Below, piece after piece: positions 14,355 through 23,400 of a stretch of DNA of 64,000 nt (its first letter is position 1; the number at the start of each line of letters is the position of its first letter). The DNA comes from Hydrocarboniphaga effusa AP103 (GTDB taxonomy: Bacteria > Pseudomonadota > Gammaproteobacteria > Nevskiales > Nevskiaceae): contig NZ_AKGD01000001.1 in the NCBI RefSeq assembly GCF_000271305.1, forward strand, positions 2,157,501 through 2,221,500. Direction: 5' to 3'. The position numbers and the translations under genes were made by a program. The notes beneath the pieces are model-generated. The model was not told the DNA's origin, made no database searches, and saw nothing but the letters and a program-made list of their open reading frames with translations.

Positions 14355-14869
14355 TGGCGGCGAATCCCAATCGGCTCCATCGTCTGTTGCGCCATCTGCT
14401 CGTCGGCCGCTGGACCACGCGCAAACGCTTTCCGGCAAGCGTACTCGCCGATATCGAAGCCGCGGTGAAACGACATGAGCGCCTGCATCCGGGCGAAGTG
14501 CGCTTCGCGGTCGAGGCCGGGCTGTCTTTGCCGCATCTGTGGGCCAGCGTCTCGCCGCGCGAGCGGGCCATCGAGGTCTTCACGCAGCTGCGCGTCTGGG
14601 ACACCGAGGACAACAACGGCGTGCTGATCTACGTGCTGCTGGCCGATCGCGACGTCGAAATCGTCGCCGATCGGGGCGTCGCGGGCGGACGTGTTCCGCA
14701 ATCCGAATGGGACGCCTGCTGCCGGGTGATCGAAAAGCACTTCGCCGCCGGCCGCTTCGGCGAAGGCGCGATCGCGGGCATCGAGTCGGTGTCCGGCGTG
14801 CTCGCACGCTATCCCTGCGGGCGCGCCGACGTCGGCGACGAGCTGCCGAACGCGCCGGTCCTGCTCTAG
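14354..14869 (+). CDS. Second TPM domain protein
   Basis: 171 aa; the ATG shares one base with the upstream stop (TGATG), indicating translational coupling. No signal peptide is obvious. TPM features: LHPGEVRFAVEAGLSL, ERAIEVFTQLRVWDTEDNNG, VLIYVLLADRDVEIVADRGV and GRFGEGAIAGIESVSGVL. This is the short 'TPM domain-containing' partner that follows a lemA/ygcG pair in many proteobacteria. It is probably cytoplasmic or peripheral at the inner membrane. Confidence 0.9.
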   Translation: MAANPNRLHRLLRHLLVGRWTTRKRFPASVLADIEAAVKRHERLHPGEVRFAVEAGLSLPHLWASVSPRERAIEVFTQLRVWDTEDNNGVLIYVLLADRDVEIVADRGVAGGRVPQSEWDACCRVIEKHFAAGRFGEGAIAGIESVSGVLARYPCGRADVGDELPNAPVLL

Positions 14870-14938
14870 GCGATAAAGGACAGCGGCCCCCCGAATCCTT
14901 AGACTGCAGGCATCCCCCTGTTCGCTAGAGGAAGTCCC

Positions 14939-15781
14939 GTGCGCTTCGAAGGCACCGAAAACTACGTCGCCACCAATGACCTGACCATGGCCGTGAACGC
15001 CGCGGTCGTGCTCGGGCGCCCACTGCTCGTCAAGGGCGAGCCGGGCACCGGCAAGACCCAGCTCGCGCGCGAAGTGGCGAATGCGCTCGGCAAGCCCTTC
15101 CTCGATTGGGCGATCAAGTCGACGACCAAGGCCCAGCACGGTCTCTACGAATACGACGCGGTGTCGCGCCTGCGCGACTCCCAGCTCGGCGATTCCAAGG
15201 TCAAGGACATCGGCAACTACATCGTGCGCGGCAAGCTCTGGGAGGCTTTCGAAGCCGACACCGCGCCGGTGCTGCTGATCGATGAAATCGACAAGGCCGA
15301 CATCGAGTTCCCGAACGACCTGCTGCGCGAACTCGACCAGATGGAGTTCTACGTCCACGAGACGCGCCAGACCGTCCGCGCCAGACAGCGGCCTGTCATC
15401 ATCATCACGAGCAACAACGAGAAGGAGCTGCCCGACGCGTTCCTGCGCCGCTGCTTCTTCCACTACATCCGCTTCCCGGACAAGGAAACGATGCAGCAGA
15501 TCGTCGACGTGCACTTCCCCGATCTGAAGAAGAACCTCACCAAGGAAGCGATGGAAGTGTTCTTCGGCCTGCGCGAACTGCCCGGGCTCAAGAAGAAGCC
15601 CTCGACGTCCGAGCTGCTCGACTGGCTCAAGCTGCTGATGGCCGAGGACATCGACCCGACCGTGCTGCGCGAATCCTCCGGCAAGAAGACGCTGCCGCCG
15701 CTCTACGGGGCGCTGCTCAAGAACGAGCAGGACGTGCATCTGTTCGAGCGCATCGCCTTCATGTCGCGTCGCGGTCAGTAA
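14939..15781 (+). CDS. MoxR-type AAA+ ATPase
   Basis: 280 aa, GTG start with gaggaag upstream. Walker A KGEPGTGKTQLAREV (~residues 32-46), Walker B VLLIDEIDKADIEFPNDLL (~112-130), sensor 1 TSNNEKELPDAFLRRC. MoxR ATPases act as chaperones that remodel or load cofactors into target complexes, usually with a VWA-domain partner. That partner is at 17635 on the same strand, separated by an OYE gene and an antisense glycosylase gene. Confidence 0.93.
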   Translation: MRFEGTENYVATNDLTMAVNAAVVLGRPLLVKGEPGTGKTQLAREVANALGKPFLDWAIKSTTKAQHGLYEYDAVSRLRDSQLGDSKVKDIGNYIVRGKLWEAFEADTAPVLLIDEIDKADIEFPNDLLRELDQMEFYVHETRQTVRARQRPVIIITSNNEKELPDAFLRRCFFHYIRFPDKETMQQIVDVHFPDLKKNLTKEAMEVFFGLRELPGLKKKPSTSELLDWLKLLMAEDIDPTVLRESSGKKTLPPLYGALLKNEQDVHLFERIAFMSRRGQ

Positions 15782-15801
15782 GCACCCAGGAGTTCGATCC
15801 C

Positions 15802-16881
15802 ATGAGCCGACTGTTCGAACCGTTGCAGCAACGCGGCATCACGCTGCGCAATCGCATCGTGGTGTCGCCGATGTGCCAGTACTCGGCCGTCGACGGCGTG
15901 GTCACCGATTGGCATCGCGTGCACCTGGGTTCGCGCGCGATCGGCGGCGCCGGGCTGGTGATCGCCGAAGCTTCGGCGATCGAAGCACGCGGGCGCATTT
16001 CGCCGGCCGACGCGGGGATCTACAACGACGACCAGGTCGCGGCCTGGGCACCGATCACGCGTTTCATCCGGCAAGCCGGTGCGGTGCCGGGCGTGCAGCT
16101 CGCGCACGCCGGCCGCAAGGCCAGCACCTCGCAGCCCTGGATCGGTAATGCGCGTGTCGCGCCCGAGGACGGCGGCTGGAGCGACGTCGTCGCCCCGAGC
16201 GCGATCGCCTTCAGCGACAGTTATCCGCAGCCGCGGGCGATGACGCTCGCCGAAATCCAGGCGCTGCCGGGTCTGTTCGCCGATGCGGCCAGGCGCGCGT
16301 TCGACGCAGGCTTCGAGCTCATCGAACTACACGCCGCGCACGGCTATCTGCTGCACCAGTTCCTGTCGCCGCTGAGCAATCAGCGCACCGACGACTACGG
16401 CGGCAGCTACGACAAGCGCGTGCGCCTGCTGCTCGAAACGGTGACGGCGACGCGTGCGGTCTGGCCGGATCACTTGCCGCTCTGGGTGCGCATTTCGGCG
16501 ACCGATTGGGCCGATACCGTCGGTCTCGAAGGCGGTTGGGATGTCGAGCAGAGCATCGAGCTCGCGCGCCGTCTGAAAGCGCTCGGGGTCGATCTGATCG
16601 ATGTCTCCACGGGCGGCCTGCTGGCGCGCACCAAGATTCCGCTGGCGCCGGGGTATCAGGTGCCGTTCTCGGCGCAGGTCCGGCGCGAAGCCGGCATCGC
16701 GACCGGCGCCGTCGGCCTGATCACCGAGCCCAAGCAGGCCGAGGCGATCCTGCAGGCCGAAGAAGCCGACTGCGTGCTGCTCGCGCGCGAGCTGCTGCGC
16801 GATCCGTACTGGCCCTATCACGCCGCCAAGGCGCTCGGCGTGGAACTGCAGGCTCCGAATCAATACCTGCGGGCCTGGTAG
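15802..16881 (+). CDS. Old yellow enzyme, NADH:flavin oxidoreductase (YqjM/NamA-like)
   Basis: 359 aa, a TIM-barrel FMN enzyme reducing activated C=C bonds. Visible: RNRIVVSPMCQYSA with the cysteine typical of the thermophilic-like/YqjM subclass, AEASAIEARGRISPAD, VQLAHAGRKAS with the flavin and substrate histidine, ELHAAHGYLLHQFLSPLSN and RTDDYGGS. It sits 20 nt after the MoxR gene, so it may be part of that operon, though a functional link is not known. Confidence 0.93.
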   Translation: MSRLFEPLQQRGITLRNRIVVSPMCQYSAVDGVVTDWHRVHLGSRAIGGAGLVIAEASAIEARGRISPADAGIYNDDQVAAWAPITRFIRQAGAVPGVQLAHAGRKASTSQPWIGNARVAPEDGGWSDVVAPSAIAFSDSYPQPRAMTLAEIQALPGLFADAARRAFDAGFELIELHAAHGYLLHQFLSPLSNQRTDDYGGSYDKRVRLLLETVTATRAVWPDHLPLWVRISATDWADTVGLEGGWDVEQSIELARRLKALGVDLIDVSTGGLLARTKIPLAPGYQVPFSAQVRREAGIATGAVGLITEPKQAEAILQAEEADCVLLARELLRDPYWPYHAAKALGVELQAPNQYLRAW

Positions 16882-16890
16882 AGGCGCGCT

Positions 16891-17571
16891 TCAGCCGACC
16901 TTCGGCGCCGCTTCCATCGCGCGCCACAGGTACCAGCTCGCGATCGAGCGATAAGGGCGCCAGCGCTCGGCGATCGCCAGCGTCGCCGCGTCGTCGAGCT
17001 TCGCTCCGTCGTTGAACAGCCGGTTCACGCCGTTGCGCAGGCCGACGTCGTCGAGCGCAAACAGGTCGCGCCGCGCGAGCGCGAACATCAGGTACATCTC
17101 GGCGGTCCAGCGGCCGATGCCGGGCAGGGCGTCGAGCGCTTCGATGGCGGCCTCGTCGTCGAGCTTGCGCAGTTTTTCGAAGCTGAACTCGCCGCTGTGC
17201 ACTTTCTGCGCGATCGCGATGAGCCACTTGGCCTTGGCGGTCGACAGCCCGGCGCTGCGCAGCAGGTCGAATTCCACTTCGATGAAATGCGCGGGCATGA
17301 ACCCCCCTTTTTCTGCGGCGCCCGCGAGCACCGCGGTCGCCACGCGCGCCTGGATGGTATCGGCGGCCTTCACCGATAGCTGCTGGCTGATGATCGAGGT
17401 GCACAGCACGTGGAACGGGTCGCGCCGCGAACGCCCGATCGTGCACGAGCCATGGGTCTTGATGAGCCGCTTCATGACCGCGCAGCGCCTGGACAGATGA
17501 CGTTCGATCTCAGCCAGTTCGGTGGCGCTGATCGTCGATTTTCGGGCGGGTTTCGAAAGGGTTGCGCTCAA
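16891..17571 (-). CDS. DNA-3-methyladenine glycosylase II (HhH-GPD, AlkA-like)
   Basis: 226 aa from a TTG at 17571, or 194 aa from the ATG at 17475. The longer form keeps the helix ELAEIERHLSRRCAVMKRLI that homologues have. The HhH-GPD core includes DPFHVLCTSIISQQLSVKAA, the hairpin ALPGIGRWTAEMYL and the catalytic aspartate in LFALDDVGLRNGVNRL. The enzyme removes alkylated purines in base excision repair. It is antisense to the MoxR-OYE-VWA run and divergent from the VWA gene. The start codon is uncertain. Confidence 0.87.
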   Translation of the reverse strand: MSATLSKPARKSTISATELAEIERHLSRRCAVMKRLIKTHGSCTIGRSRRDPFHVLCTSIISQQLSVKAADTIQARVATAVLAGAAEKGGFMPAHFIEVEFDLLRSAGLSTAKAKWLIAIAQKVHSGEFSFEKLRKLDDEAAIEALDALPGIGRWTAEMYLMFALARRDLFALDDVGLRNGVNRLFNDGAKLDDAATLAIAERWRPYRSIASWYLWRAMEAAPKVG

Positions 17572-17634
17572 GCCGGCCTCCGGCGGATGCGTACAATGCG
17601 GATCGTGCGATTTTTCAAGGAACAGGTCTGAGCC

Positions 17635-18816
17635 ATGCTGTTCTCGTTCTTCTTCACGCTGCGCGCGGCCGGTCTCAAGACGGCGCTCTCGGAGTTTCTC
17701 ACTCTGCTCGAAGCGCTGTCCAAGCACGTCGCCATCTTCTCGCTCGACGATTTCTACCATCTGGCGCGCACCACGCTGGTCAAGGACGAGAGCCAGTACG
17801 ACCGCTTCGATCGCGCGTTCGCGGCCTACTTCAAGGGCGTCGAGGCGGTGACCGGCGAAATCTTCGGCGAGAGCATTCCGGAGGACTGGCTGCGCAAGCA
17901 GATCGACAAGCATCTGTCCGACGAGGAGAAGGCCAAGATCGCGGCGCTCGGCGGGCTCGACAAGCTCATGGAGACGCTCAAGCAGCGCCTGGAGGAGCAG
18001 AAGGAGCGCCACCAGGGCGGCAACAAGTGGATCGGCACCGGTGGCACGAGCCCGTTCGGCAACGGCGGCTACAACCCCGAAGGCGTGCGCATCGGCGGCC
18101 AGGGTGGGCAGAAGAAGGCGGTCAAGGTCTGGGAAAAGCGCGACTTCAGGAACCTCGACGACACCGTCGAGCTCGGCACGCGCAACATCAAGGTGGCGCT
18201 GCGCCGTTTGCGCCGCTTCGCGCGCGAGGGCGCGCCCGATCAGCTCGATCTCGACGACACCATCACCTCGACCGCGCGCAATGCGGGCTATCTCGACATC
18301 AAGATGGTCCCCGAGCGCCGCAATGCGGCCAAGGTGCTGCTGTTCCTCGATATCGGCGGCTCGATGGACCCGTACATCCGCCTCTGCGAGGAACTGTTCT
18401 CGGCCGCCAAGACCGAGTTCAAGCACCTCGAATACTTCTACTTCCACAACTTCATCTACGAGAGCGTCTGGAAGGACAACCTGCGCCGGCACCAGGAGCG
18501 CATTCCGACCTTCGACGTGCTGCACAAGTACACGCCGGACTACAAGGTGGTGTTCATCGGCGATGCCGCGATGAGCCCTTATGAAATCGCCCAGCCCGGC
18601 GGCAGCGTCGAGCACTGGAACGAGGAAGCCGGCTCGGTGTGGATGCAGCGCGTCGCCGATACCTATCGCAACCTGATCTGGCTCAATCCCGAGGCCGAGC
18701 AACGCTGGGAATACACGCCGTCGGTGGCCATGGTGCAGAAGCTCATTGGCCAGGACCGCATGTTCCCGCTGACCCTGGCGGGGCTGGAGCAGGGCATGCG
18801 CCGGCTGACGCACTGA
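17635..18816 (+). CDS. VWA domain protein, CoxE-like
   Basis: 393 aa. The C-terminal half (from ~residue 215) is a von Willebrand A domain with a MIDAS-like LFLDIGGSMDPY, where the first serine of the DxSxS motif is replaced by glycine, as often in this family. HLEYFYFHNFIYESVWKD and VVFIGDAAMSPYEI are characteristic. The N-terminal half is helical, with a Gly/Asn-rich linker near residue 130. It pairs functionally with MoxR ATPases, and the MoxR gene is 1.9 kb upstream in the same direction. Confidence 0.92.
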   Translation: MLFSFFFTLRAAGLKTALSEFLTLLEALSKHVAIFSLDDFYHLARTTLVKDESQYDRFDRAFAAYFKGVEAVTGEIFGESIPEDWLRKQIDKHLSDEEKAKIAALGGLDKLMETLKQRLEEQKERHQGGNKWIGTGGTSPFGNGGYNPEGVRIGGQGGQKKAVKVWEKRDFRNLDDTVELGTRNIKVALRRLRRFAREGAPDQLDLDDTITSTARNAGYLDIKMVPERRNAAKVLLFLDIGGSMDPYIRLCEELFSAAKTEFKHLEYFYFHNFIYESVWKDNLRRHQERIPTFDVLHKYTPDYKVVFIGDAAMSPYEIAQPGGSVEHWNEEAGSVWMQRVADTYRNLIWLNPEAEQRWEYTPSVAMVQKLIGQDRMFPLTLAGLEQGMRRLTH

Positions 18817-18910
18817 AGCCGGCTCCAAGATCGGCTCGGAACAACCCGGCGCTGCATCGGTTGTTAGACTAGACGCGTATTTCTGCTGACCATCACACCG
18901 CTGGAGGGTC

Positions 18911-19585
18911 GTGGCCAATCTTCGCTTCAAACGTCTGCGGCGCCGGCTCTGGCGCGGGCTCTGGGTCGCCGTGTTCGGGCTCGGCTTGATCGTGCTGCTG
19001 GCCAATCGCTGGGTCATCAACAGCACGGACGCCTACGTCTACACGAACTGGGCGCTGTTGCCCGAGAACGATGTCGGCCTGGTGCTCGGTACGAGTCCGT
19101 ACACGCGCGGGGGCAAGCCCAACCCGCATTTCTACGGGCGCATCGAAGCGGCCGTGCAGCTGTACCAGATCGGCAAGATCAAACACATCATCGTCAGCGG
19201 GGCCAACCCGGACGAGACCTACAACGAGCCCCGGCAGATGCGCAAGGAGCTCATCAAGGCCGGCATTCCGGAGTCCGTCATCACGATGGATTTCGCTGGC
19301 CTGCGCACGCTCGATTCGGTCGCCCGCGCCAAGGAAGTGTTCGGGCTCGACCGCGTCACCGTGGTGACGCAGGAGTATCACTGCTATCGCGCCGTCTTCA
19401 TCGGCAAGAAGCTCGAGATGCGCATGGCCGCCTACGCGGCGCCCGGTCCGGGGCCGAGCTTCCAGCCGTATACGCGAGAGGTCTTCGCGCGCGTGAAGGC
19501 GGTGCTCGATCTGTTCGTGCTGTCGACGCGACCGAAGTTCCTCGGTGAGCCTCAGTCGATCAAGGTGCAGCGGCCCGCACCATGA
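18911..19585 (+). CDS. sanA: SanA/YdcF-family (DUF218) membrane protein
   Basis: 224 aa, GTG start with ggagg 5 nt upstream. One N-terminal TM helix (residues ~15-33), then a periplasmic DUF218 domain: [54 protein letters not shown] and [14 protein letters not shown]. SanA homologues affect envelope permeability (vancomycin exclusion). The stop codon overlaps the coq7 start, so the two are translationally coupled. Confidence 0.92.
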   Translation: MANLRFKRLRRRLWRGLWVAVFGLGLIVLLANRWVINSTDAYVYTNWALLPENDVGLVLGTSPYTRGGKPNPHFYGRIEAAVQLYQIGKIKHIIVSGANPDETYNEPRQMRKELIKAGIPESVITMDFAGLRTLDSVARAKEVFGLDRVTVVTQEYHCYRAVFIGKKLEMRMAAYAAPGPGPSFQPYTREVFARVKAVLDLFVLSTRPKFLGEPQSIKVQRPAP

Positions 19586-20229
19586 GTTCGAGCCGCCAGT
19601 ATTCGCCGGCCGATCGGCTTTTGATCGGCTTCCAGCAGCGGTTCTCGGGTTTCGCTCGGCCGGGCTCGGTAGCTGCGCGCCCGAGCCCGGCCGACGAGGC
19701 GCCCGATGCCGAACTCGATGCGAACGAGCGCCGTCACGCCGCGGGTCTCATGCGCATCAACCACGCGGGGGAGATCGCGGCGCAAGCGCTGTATCACGGC
19801 CAGGCTTTGGTTTCGCGCGACCCCACCATCCGCGCGCACCTGCTCGACGCTGCCGACGAGGAGCGTGCGCATCTGCAATGGTGCGAGCAGCGGCTGGCCG
19901 AGCTCGGCGACCGACCCAGCCTGCTGCAGCCGCTCTGGTACGCGGGCTCATTCGCGATCGGCGCCGCTGCCGGCATGGCAGGCGATCGCTGGAGCCTGGG
20001 CTTCGTCGAAGAAACCGAAAAGCAGGTTTCCGAGCACCTCGACGACCACCTGCGAGAGCTGCCGGCCCAGGACGAGCGCAGCCGCGCGGTGCTACAGACC
20101 ATGCGAGCGGACGAACAGCGCCATGGACAAGAAGCGGCGCAGCTCGGCGCTCAGCCGCTGCCGGCTCCGGTGCGCGGGGTCATGCGCCGTGTCGCGGCAT
20201 TCATGAAGGCCGCCGCTTACCGGGTTTGA
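19582..20229 (+). CDS. coq7: Coq7 family 2-polyprenyl-3-methyl-6-methoxy-1,4-benzoquinone monooxygenase
   Basis: 215 aa, the di-iron hydroxylase of ubiquinone biosynthesis. Ligand motifs are [18 protein letters not shown] (Glu and the ExxH pattern in helix 1), [30 protein letters not shown] and [16 protein letters not shown]. Length matches the family. The N-terminal 50 residues are extended, as in other members of this group. The ATG lies inside the sanA stop region (ATGA overlap). Confidence 0.95.
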   Translation: MSSSRQYSPADRLLIGFQQRFSGFARPGSVAARPSPADEAPDAELDANERRHAAGLMRINHAGEIAAQALYHGQALVSRDPTIRAHLLDAADEERAHLQWCEQRLAELGDRPSLLQPLWYAGSFAIGAAAGMAGDRWSLGFVEETEKQVSEHLDDHLRELPAQDERSRAVLQTMRADEQRHGQEAAQLGAQPLPAPVRGVMRRVAAFMKAAAYRV

Positions 20230-20372
20230 GAGGGATGATGGGCTGGGGGACTCAAGGCCGAGAACCGGTGCCCGCCCTCACCGTGGATACTTCGCGGACA
20301 CTTCGACGGCCGGTCTCGAACCGCCCAGCGAAGACGCGCTGGGCGACCCAGGCGACGCGGATTTAGCTTTCT

Positions 20373-21029
20373 TCAGTGGAGAAGCTGGAGCAGCGCCTGC
20401 TTCTGCGGCCGAATGGCCTGACAAAGACCGTCCAGCAGTTCCAGGCCCAGCGGCCATTCCGTGTAACCCGCCTTGACGTTGATATGGCCGGCGCCATCGA
20501 GGCGCACGAAGCCGCTGCCCCAGCGATCGGCCCAGCGGCGCGCGTTGTCGAGGGTCATCCATGGATCGTCGCTGCTCGCGACCACGGTGGTCGGAAAGTC
20601 GATCGTCGTCTGCGGCAGCTTGGTTTCGACACCGAAGCGCGCGGGATCGGCCGGAGCGACCAGCAGGGCACCGGCGATCAGGTTCGACTGGAACACCGAG
20701 GCGCGTACGGTCGCCAGGCAGCCGAAGCTGTGCGCGACGAGCACCACAGGCTCTTCGGCCTGTATCGCGGTCTCCACCACGCGGCGCGACCAACGATCGA
20801 GGTTCGGCCAGGACCAGTCGTCCTGTTCGACGCGCTCGAAACGCGGGTAGCGGCGCTGCCATTCGGACTGCCAGTGGTCCGGCCCGCTGCCGAACAGGCC
20901 GGGCACCATCAGCACGCGATAGCCGGCGAAACGACGATCGACGGCGAGCGGCGAGGTCGCATCGAGGCGGTGATCGGGCTGTGGCGTGTCGACCCGCGTC
21001 TCGGCGCGGGCCAGGGCCTGGATGGGCAT
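20373..21029 (-). CDS. RBBP9/YdeN-family serine hydrolase (alpha/beta fold)
   Basis: 218 aa. The N-terminus carries ~35 variable residues, then YRVLMVPGLFGSGPDHWQSE (oxyanion region), the nucleophile elbow VVLVAHSFGCLA, an acid in VVASSDDPWMTL and the catalytic histidine in DGAGHINVKAGY. Members are small carboxylesterases with poorly known substrates. AGGAG precedes the ATG. It is convergent with coq7; the 140 nt between them contain nothing recognisable. Confidence 0.88.
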   Translation of the reverse strand: MPIQALARAETRVDTPQPDHRLDATSPLAVDRRFAGYRVLMVPGLFGSGPDHWQSEWQRRYPRFERVEQDDWSWPNLDRWSRRVVETAIQAEEPVVLVAHSFGCLATVRASVFQSNLIAGALLVAPADPARFGVETKLPQTTIDFPTTVVASSDDPWMTLDNARRWADRWGSGFVRLDGAGHINVKAGYTEWPLGLELLDGLCQAIRPQKQALLQLLH

Positions 21030-21155
21030 CGGGGAATCTCCTGAAAGACTTGAAACGCCGTAGCCTCATGCCACAGCGACCGCCACGATAGGCGCAGGCC
21101 GCTGAATGCAAAAGGAATATCGGAGTCTTTGCTGAGGCCTCGCAGGCATTAAGAA

Positions 21156-21184
21156 AGCCTCTGCGCGGAGACCGCGCAGAGGCT
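21156..21184 (-). terminator. Terminator of speD
   Basis: 13-bp perfect stem (agcctctgcgcgg / ccgcgcagaggct) with a 3-nt loop; on the minus strand it is followed by tttctta. It lies 42 nt beyond the speD stop codon. Confidence 0.85.
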
Positions 21185-21225
21185 GGCGTGAAGCGATCCA
21201 GGGCCGGCGGATCAGCGCCGAAACA

Positions 21226-22056
21226 TCAGCGCTGGATGTTGCGGCCGTAGAAGATTTCCATGATCTCGTGATCGACGCGCTCGCTGATGCGCTTGGCATC
21301 GCGGGGCGGCAGCTCGGCGGCGCCTTCGCCGAACAGGTAGGTATCGAGATCGAGCTCCTTGAGCTTCATCTTCGTGTGGAAGATGTTCTCCTGGTAGACG
21401 TTCACGTCGACCATGTCGTAGCGCTCGCGGATGCTCTTGCTGATGAAGTTCTGGATCGAGTCGACGTTGTGGTCGATGAAGTGCTTCATGCCGCGCACGT
21501 TGCGCGTGAAGCCGCGCACGCGGTAGTCCATCACCACGATGTCGCTCTCGAAGCTCTTGATCAGGTAGTTCAAGGCCTTCAGCGGGCTGATCTTGCCGCA
21601 GGTGGACACGTCGATGTCCGCGCGGAAGGTGCTGATGCCCGCGTCCGGATGGTTTTCCGGGTAGGTGTGGACGGTGATGTGGCTCTTGTCCAGATGCGTG
21701 ACCACCGAATCCTTCTGGATGATCGTGCCCGGCTCGGGCGAACCCGGGGTCGGCAGGCCGTCGAGATGGCCTTCGGAGATCAGCATCGTCACCGAGGCGC
21801 CCTGCGGATCGTAGTCCTGGCGCGCCACGTTGAGGATGTTGGCGCCGATGATGTCCGCCACCTCGGTGAGGATCTCGGTCAGGCGCTCGGCGTTGTACTG
21901 CTCGTCGATGTACTCGATGTATTCCTGCTGATGCTGCTGGGTGCGCGCGTAGCAGATGTCGTAGATGTTGAAGCTCAGCGTCTTGGTCAGGTTGTTGAAC
22001 CCGAGGAGCTTGAGCTTGGGATTATTGGTCGGCTTCGCCACGCGAAGATCCTCCAT
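21226..22056 (-). CDS. speD: S-adenosylmethionine decarboxylase proenzyme (class 1A, SpeD)
   Basis: 276 aa. It makes decarboxylated SAM for spermidine synthesis. It closely follows the E. coli SpeD pattern: [59 protein letters not shown], the self-cleavage site [13 protein letters not shown] (Ser becomes the pyruvoyl group), [20 protein letters not shown] and YRVRGFTRN. The ATG at 22056 was chosen; upstream in-frame codons are not conserved. In Xanthomonas relatives speD lies near clp and trpC, as here. Confidence 0.97.
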   Translation of the reverse strand: MEDLRVAKPTNNPKLKLLGFNNLTKTLSFNIYDICYARTQQHQQEYIEYIDEQYNAERLTEILTEVADIIGANILNVARQDYDPQGASVTMLISEGHLDGLPTPGSPEPGTIIQKDSVVTHLDKSHITVHTYPENHPDAGISTFRADIDVSTCGKISPLKALNYLIKSFESDIVVMDYRVRGFTRNVRGMKHFIDHNVDSIQNFISKSIRERYDMVDVNVYQENIFHTKMKLKELDLDTYLFGEGAAELPPRDAKRISERVDHEIMEIFYGRNIQR

Positions 22057-22203
22057 CAATGCGTCAATCAGGGAGAGGACCGCGTGCGGGGCCGCACGCG
22101 AAGGGCCGGCATTATGCGGCAAAAGGCGTGACGGTTGTGGGTCGTTCGGCCACGACGCGAGTGCGACAAAGTCATCCGATCGCGCCGACGGGCGCGGGCC
22201 GGT

Positions 22204-22626
22204 TCAGGCCGGCTCGCGCAGCTCGTAGCTGTGCGTCACGTTGACGCCGCCGCGCTTGAGCATGATCGAGGCCGAGCAGTACTTGTCGGCCGAAAGCTCC
22301 ACCGCCCGCTTGACCTGGTTTTCGTTGAGGCCCTTGCCGGTGATCACGAACTTGAGATGGATGTCGGTGAACACTTTCGGCTCGGTGTCGGCCCGCTTGC
22401 CTTCCACTTCGACGAAGCAATCGTGGATCGGCTGCCGTGCCTTCTTGAGAATCATCACCACGTCGACGGCCGAGCACGAGCCCACCGAAATCAGCATGAG
22501 CTCCATCGGACGCGCACCGAGGTTGCGTCCGCCGATCTCGGGTGGGCCGTCGATGACGATCGCGTGATTGCTGCCGCTCTCACCGATGAAGGCCGAATTT
22601 TCGACCCACTTCACTCTTGCCTGCAT
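22204..22626 (-). CDS. OsmC family protein, YhfA-like
   Basis: 140 aa. The family core is visible: GARPMELMLISVGSCSAVDVV with one of the two reactive cysteines, and HLKFVITGKGLNENQVKRAV followed by KYCSASIMLKRG with the second. OsmC/YhfA proteins reduce or bind organic peroxides. It is divergent from the CRP-family gene, the same arrangement as yhfA-crp in E. coli. Confidence 0.93.
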   Translation of the reverse strand: MQARVKWVENSAFIGESGSNHAIVIDGPPEIGGRNLGARPMELMLISVGSCSAVDVVMILKKARQPIHDCFVEVEGKRADTEPKVFTDIHLKFVITGKGLNENQVKRAVELSADKYCSASIMLKRGGVNVTHSYELREPA

Positions 22627-22731
22627 AAATGCCCTCCGGAACTGTGACGATGTTTGTTAATTTTGAAAAAACAAGGGGCGACGGACGTGGGGTACGCCGC
22701 CCTGCAGCTCGATTCGAACAGGGGAAACGGG

Positions 22732-23400
22732 ATGTCCTTTCTGCAGAAGCCGGCCATTCAGGCCTTCGTGGCGCAGGCGCACAAGCGCACGCTGCCGTCC
22801 AAGCACACCATCATTCATCCGGGTGATCCGCCGACTTCGATCTACCTGATCCTGGAAGGCTCGGTCAGCATTCTGCTGGAGGACGACGACGGTCGCGAAA
22901 TCGTACTGGCCTACCTCAACGCGGGCGAGTTCTTCGGCGAGATGTGCCTGTTCCCCGATCAGGTTTCGCGCTCGGCCATCGTGCGGACGCGGCTACCCAC
23001 GCTGGTCGCCGAGATCGCCTATCCGAAGTTCGATGCCTTCGTCATGAAGAACCCGCGCATCATGTACGAGGTGGCCGGCCAGCTCGCCGCGCGCGTGCGC
23101 GACACCAGCCGCCGGCTCGGCAATCTGGCGTTTCTCGACGTCGCCGGCCGGCTCGCGGGAGCGCTCATGGAGCTCGGGCGCCAGCCGGATGCGCGGCAGC
23201 ATGAGAAGGGTGCTTTGATCAAGTGCAGCCGCCAGGAGCTGGCCCGCCTGATCGGCTGCTCGCGCGAGATGGCGGGTCGGGTGCTGCGCCGTCTCGAAGA
23301 AGACGGCATGGTGCAGGTCAGCGGACGCAGCATTGTCATCATCGGCGCCGAGGCTCCGGCGCCGCCCCAGAAGCTGAGCCTGATCCGCAAGAGCAGCTAA
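22732..23400 (+). CDS. crp: CRP/FNR-family transcriptional regulator (Crp/Clp-type)
   Basis: 222 aa. The cyclic-nucleotide-binding domain occupies residues ~10-125 (IHPGDPPTSIYLILEGSVSI, LAYLNAGEFFGEMCLF, and RSAIVRTR in the phosphate cassette). A dimer helix with VGN-like LGNLAFLDVAGRLAGAL comes next, then the HTH SRQELARLIGCSREMAGRVL. The FGEM and RSA motifs suit cyclic nucleotide binding; whether the ligand is cAMP or c-di-GMP (as for Xanthomonas Clp) cannot be read off. Start options are ATG 22732, with an aggggaaacggg leader, or GTG 22687. The stop overlaps the convergent trpC stop. Confidence 0.92.
   Translation: MSFLQKPAIQAFVAQAHKRTLPSKHTIIHPGDPPTSIYLILEGSVSILLEDDDGREIVLAYLNAGEFFGEMCLFPDQVSRSAIVRTRLPTLVAEIAYPKFDAFVMKNPRIMYEVAGQLAARVRDTSRRLGNLAFLDVAGRLAGALMELGRQPDARQHEKGALIKCSRQELARLIGCSREMAGRVLRRLEEDGMVQVSGRSIVIIGAEAPAPPQKLSLIRKSS

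Noticed and set aside
13898..15739. 613-codon open frame on the minus strand
   Set aside because: It is antisense to the TPM genes and MoxR; the composition is Arg/His/Pro rich and mirrors the codon usage of the real genes. High-GC shadow.
17571..19026. Long N-terminal extension of the glycosylase frame
   Set aside because: The frame stays open across the divergent VWA gene; the extension has no domain and would remove the intergenic promoter.
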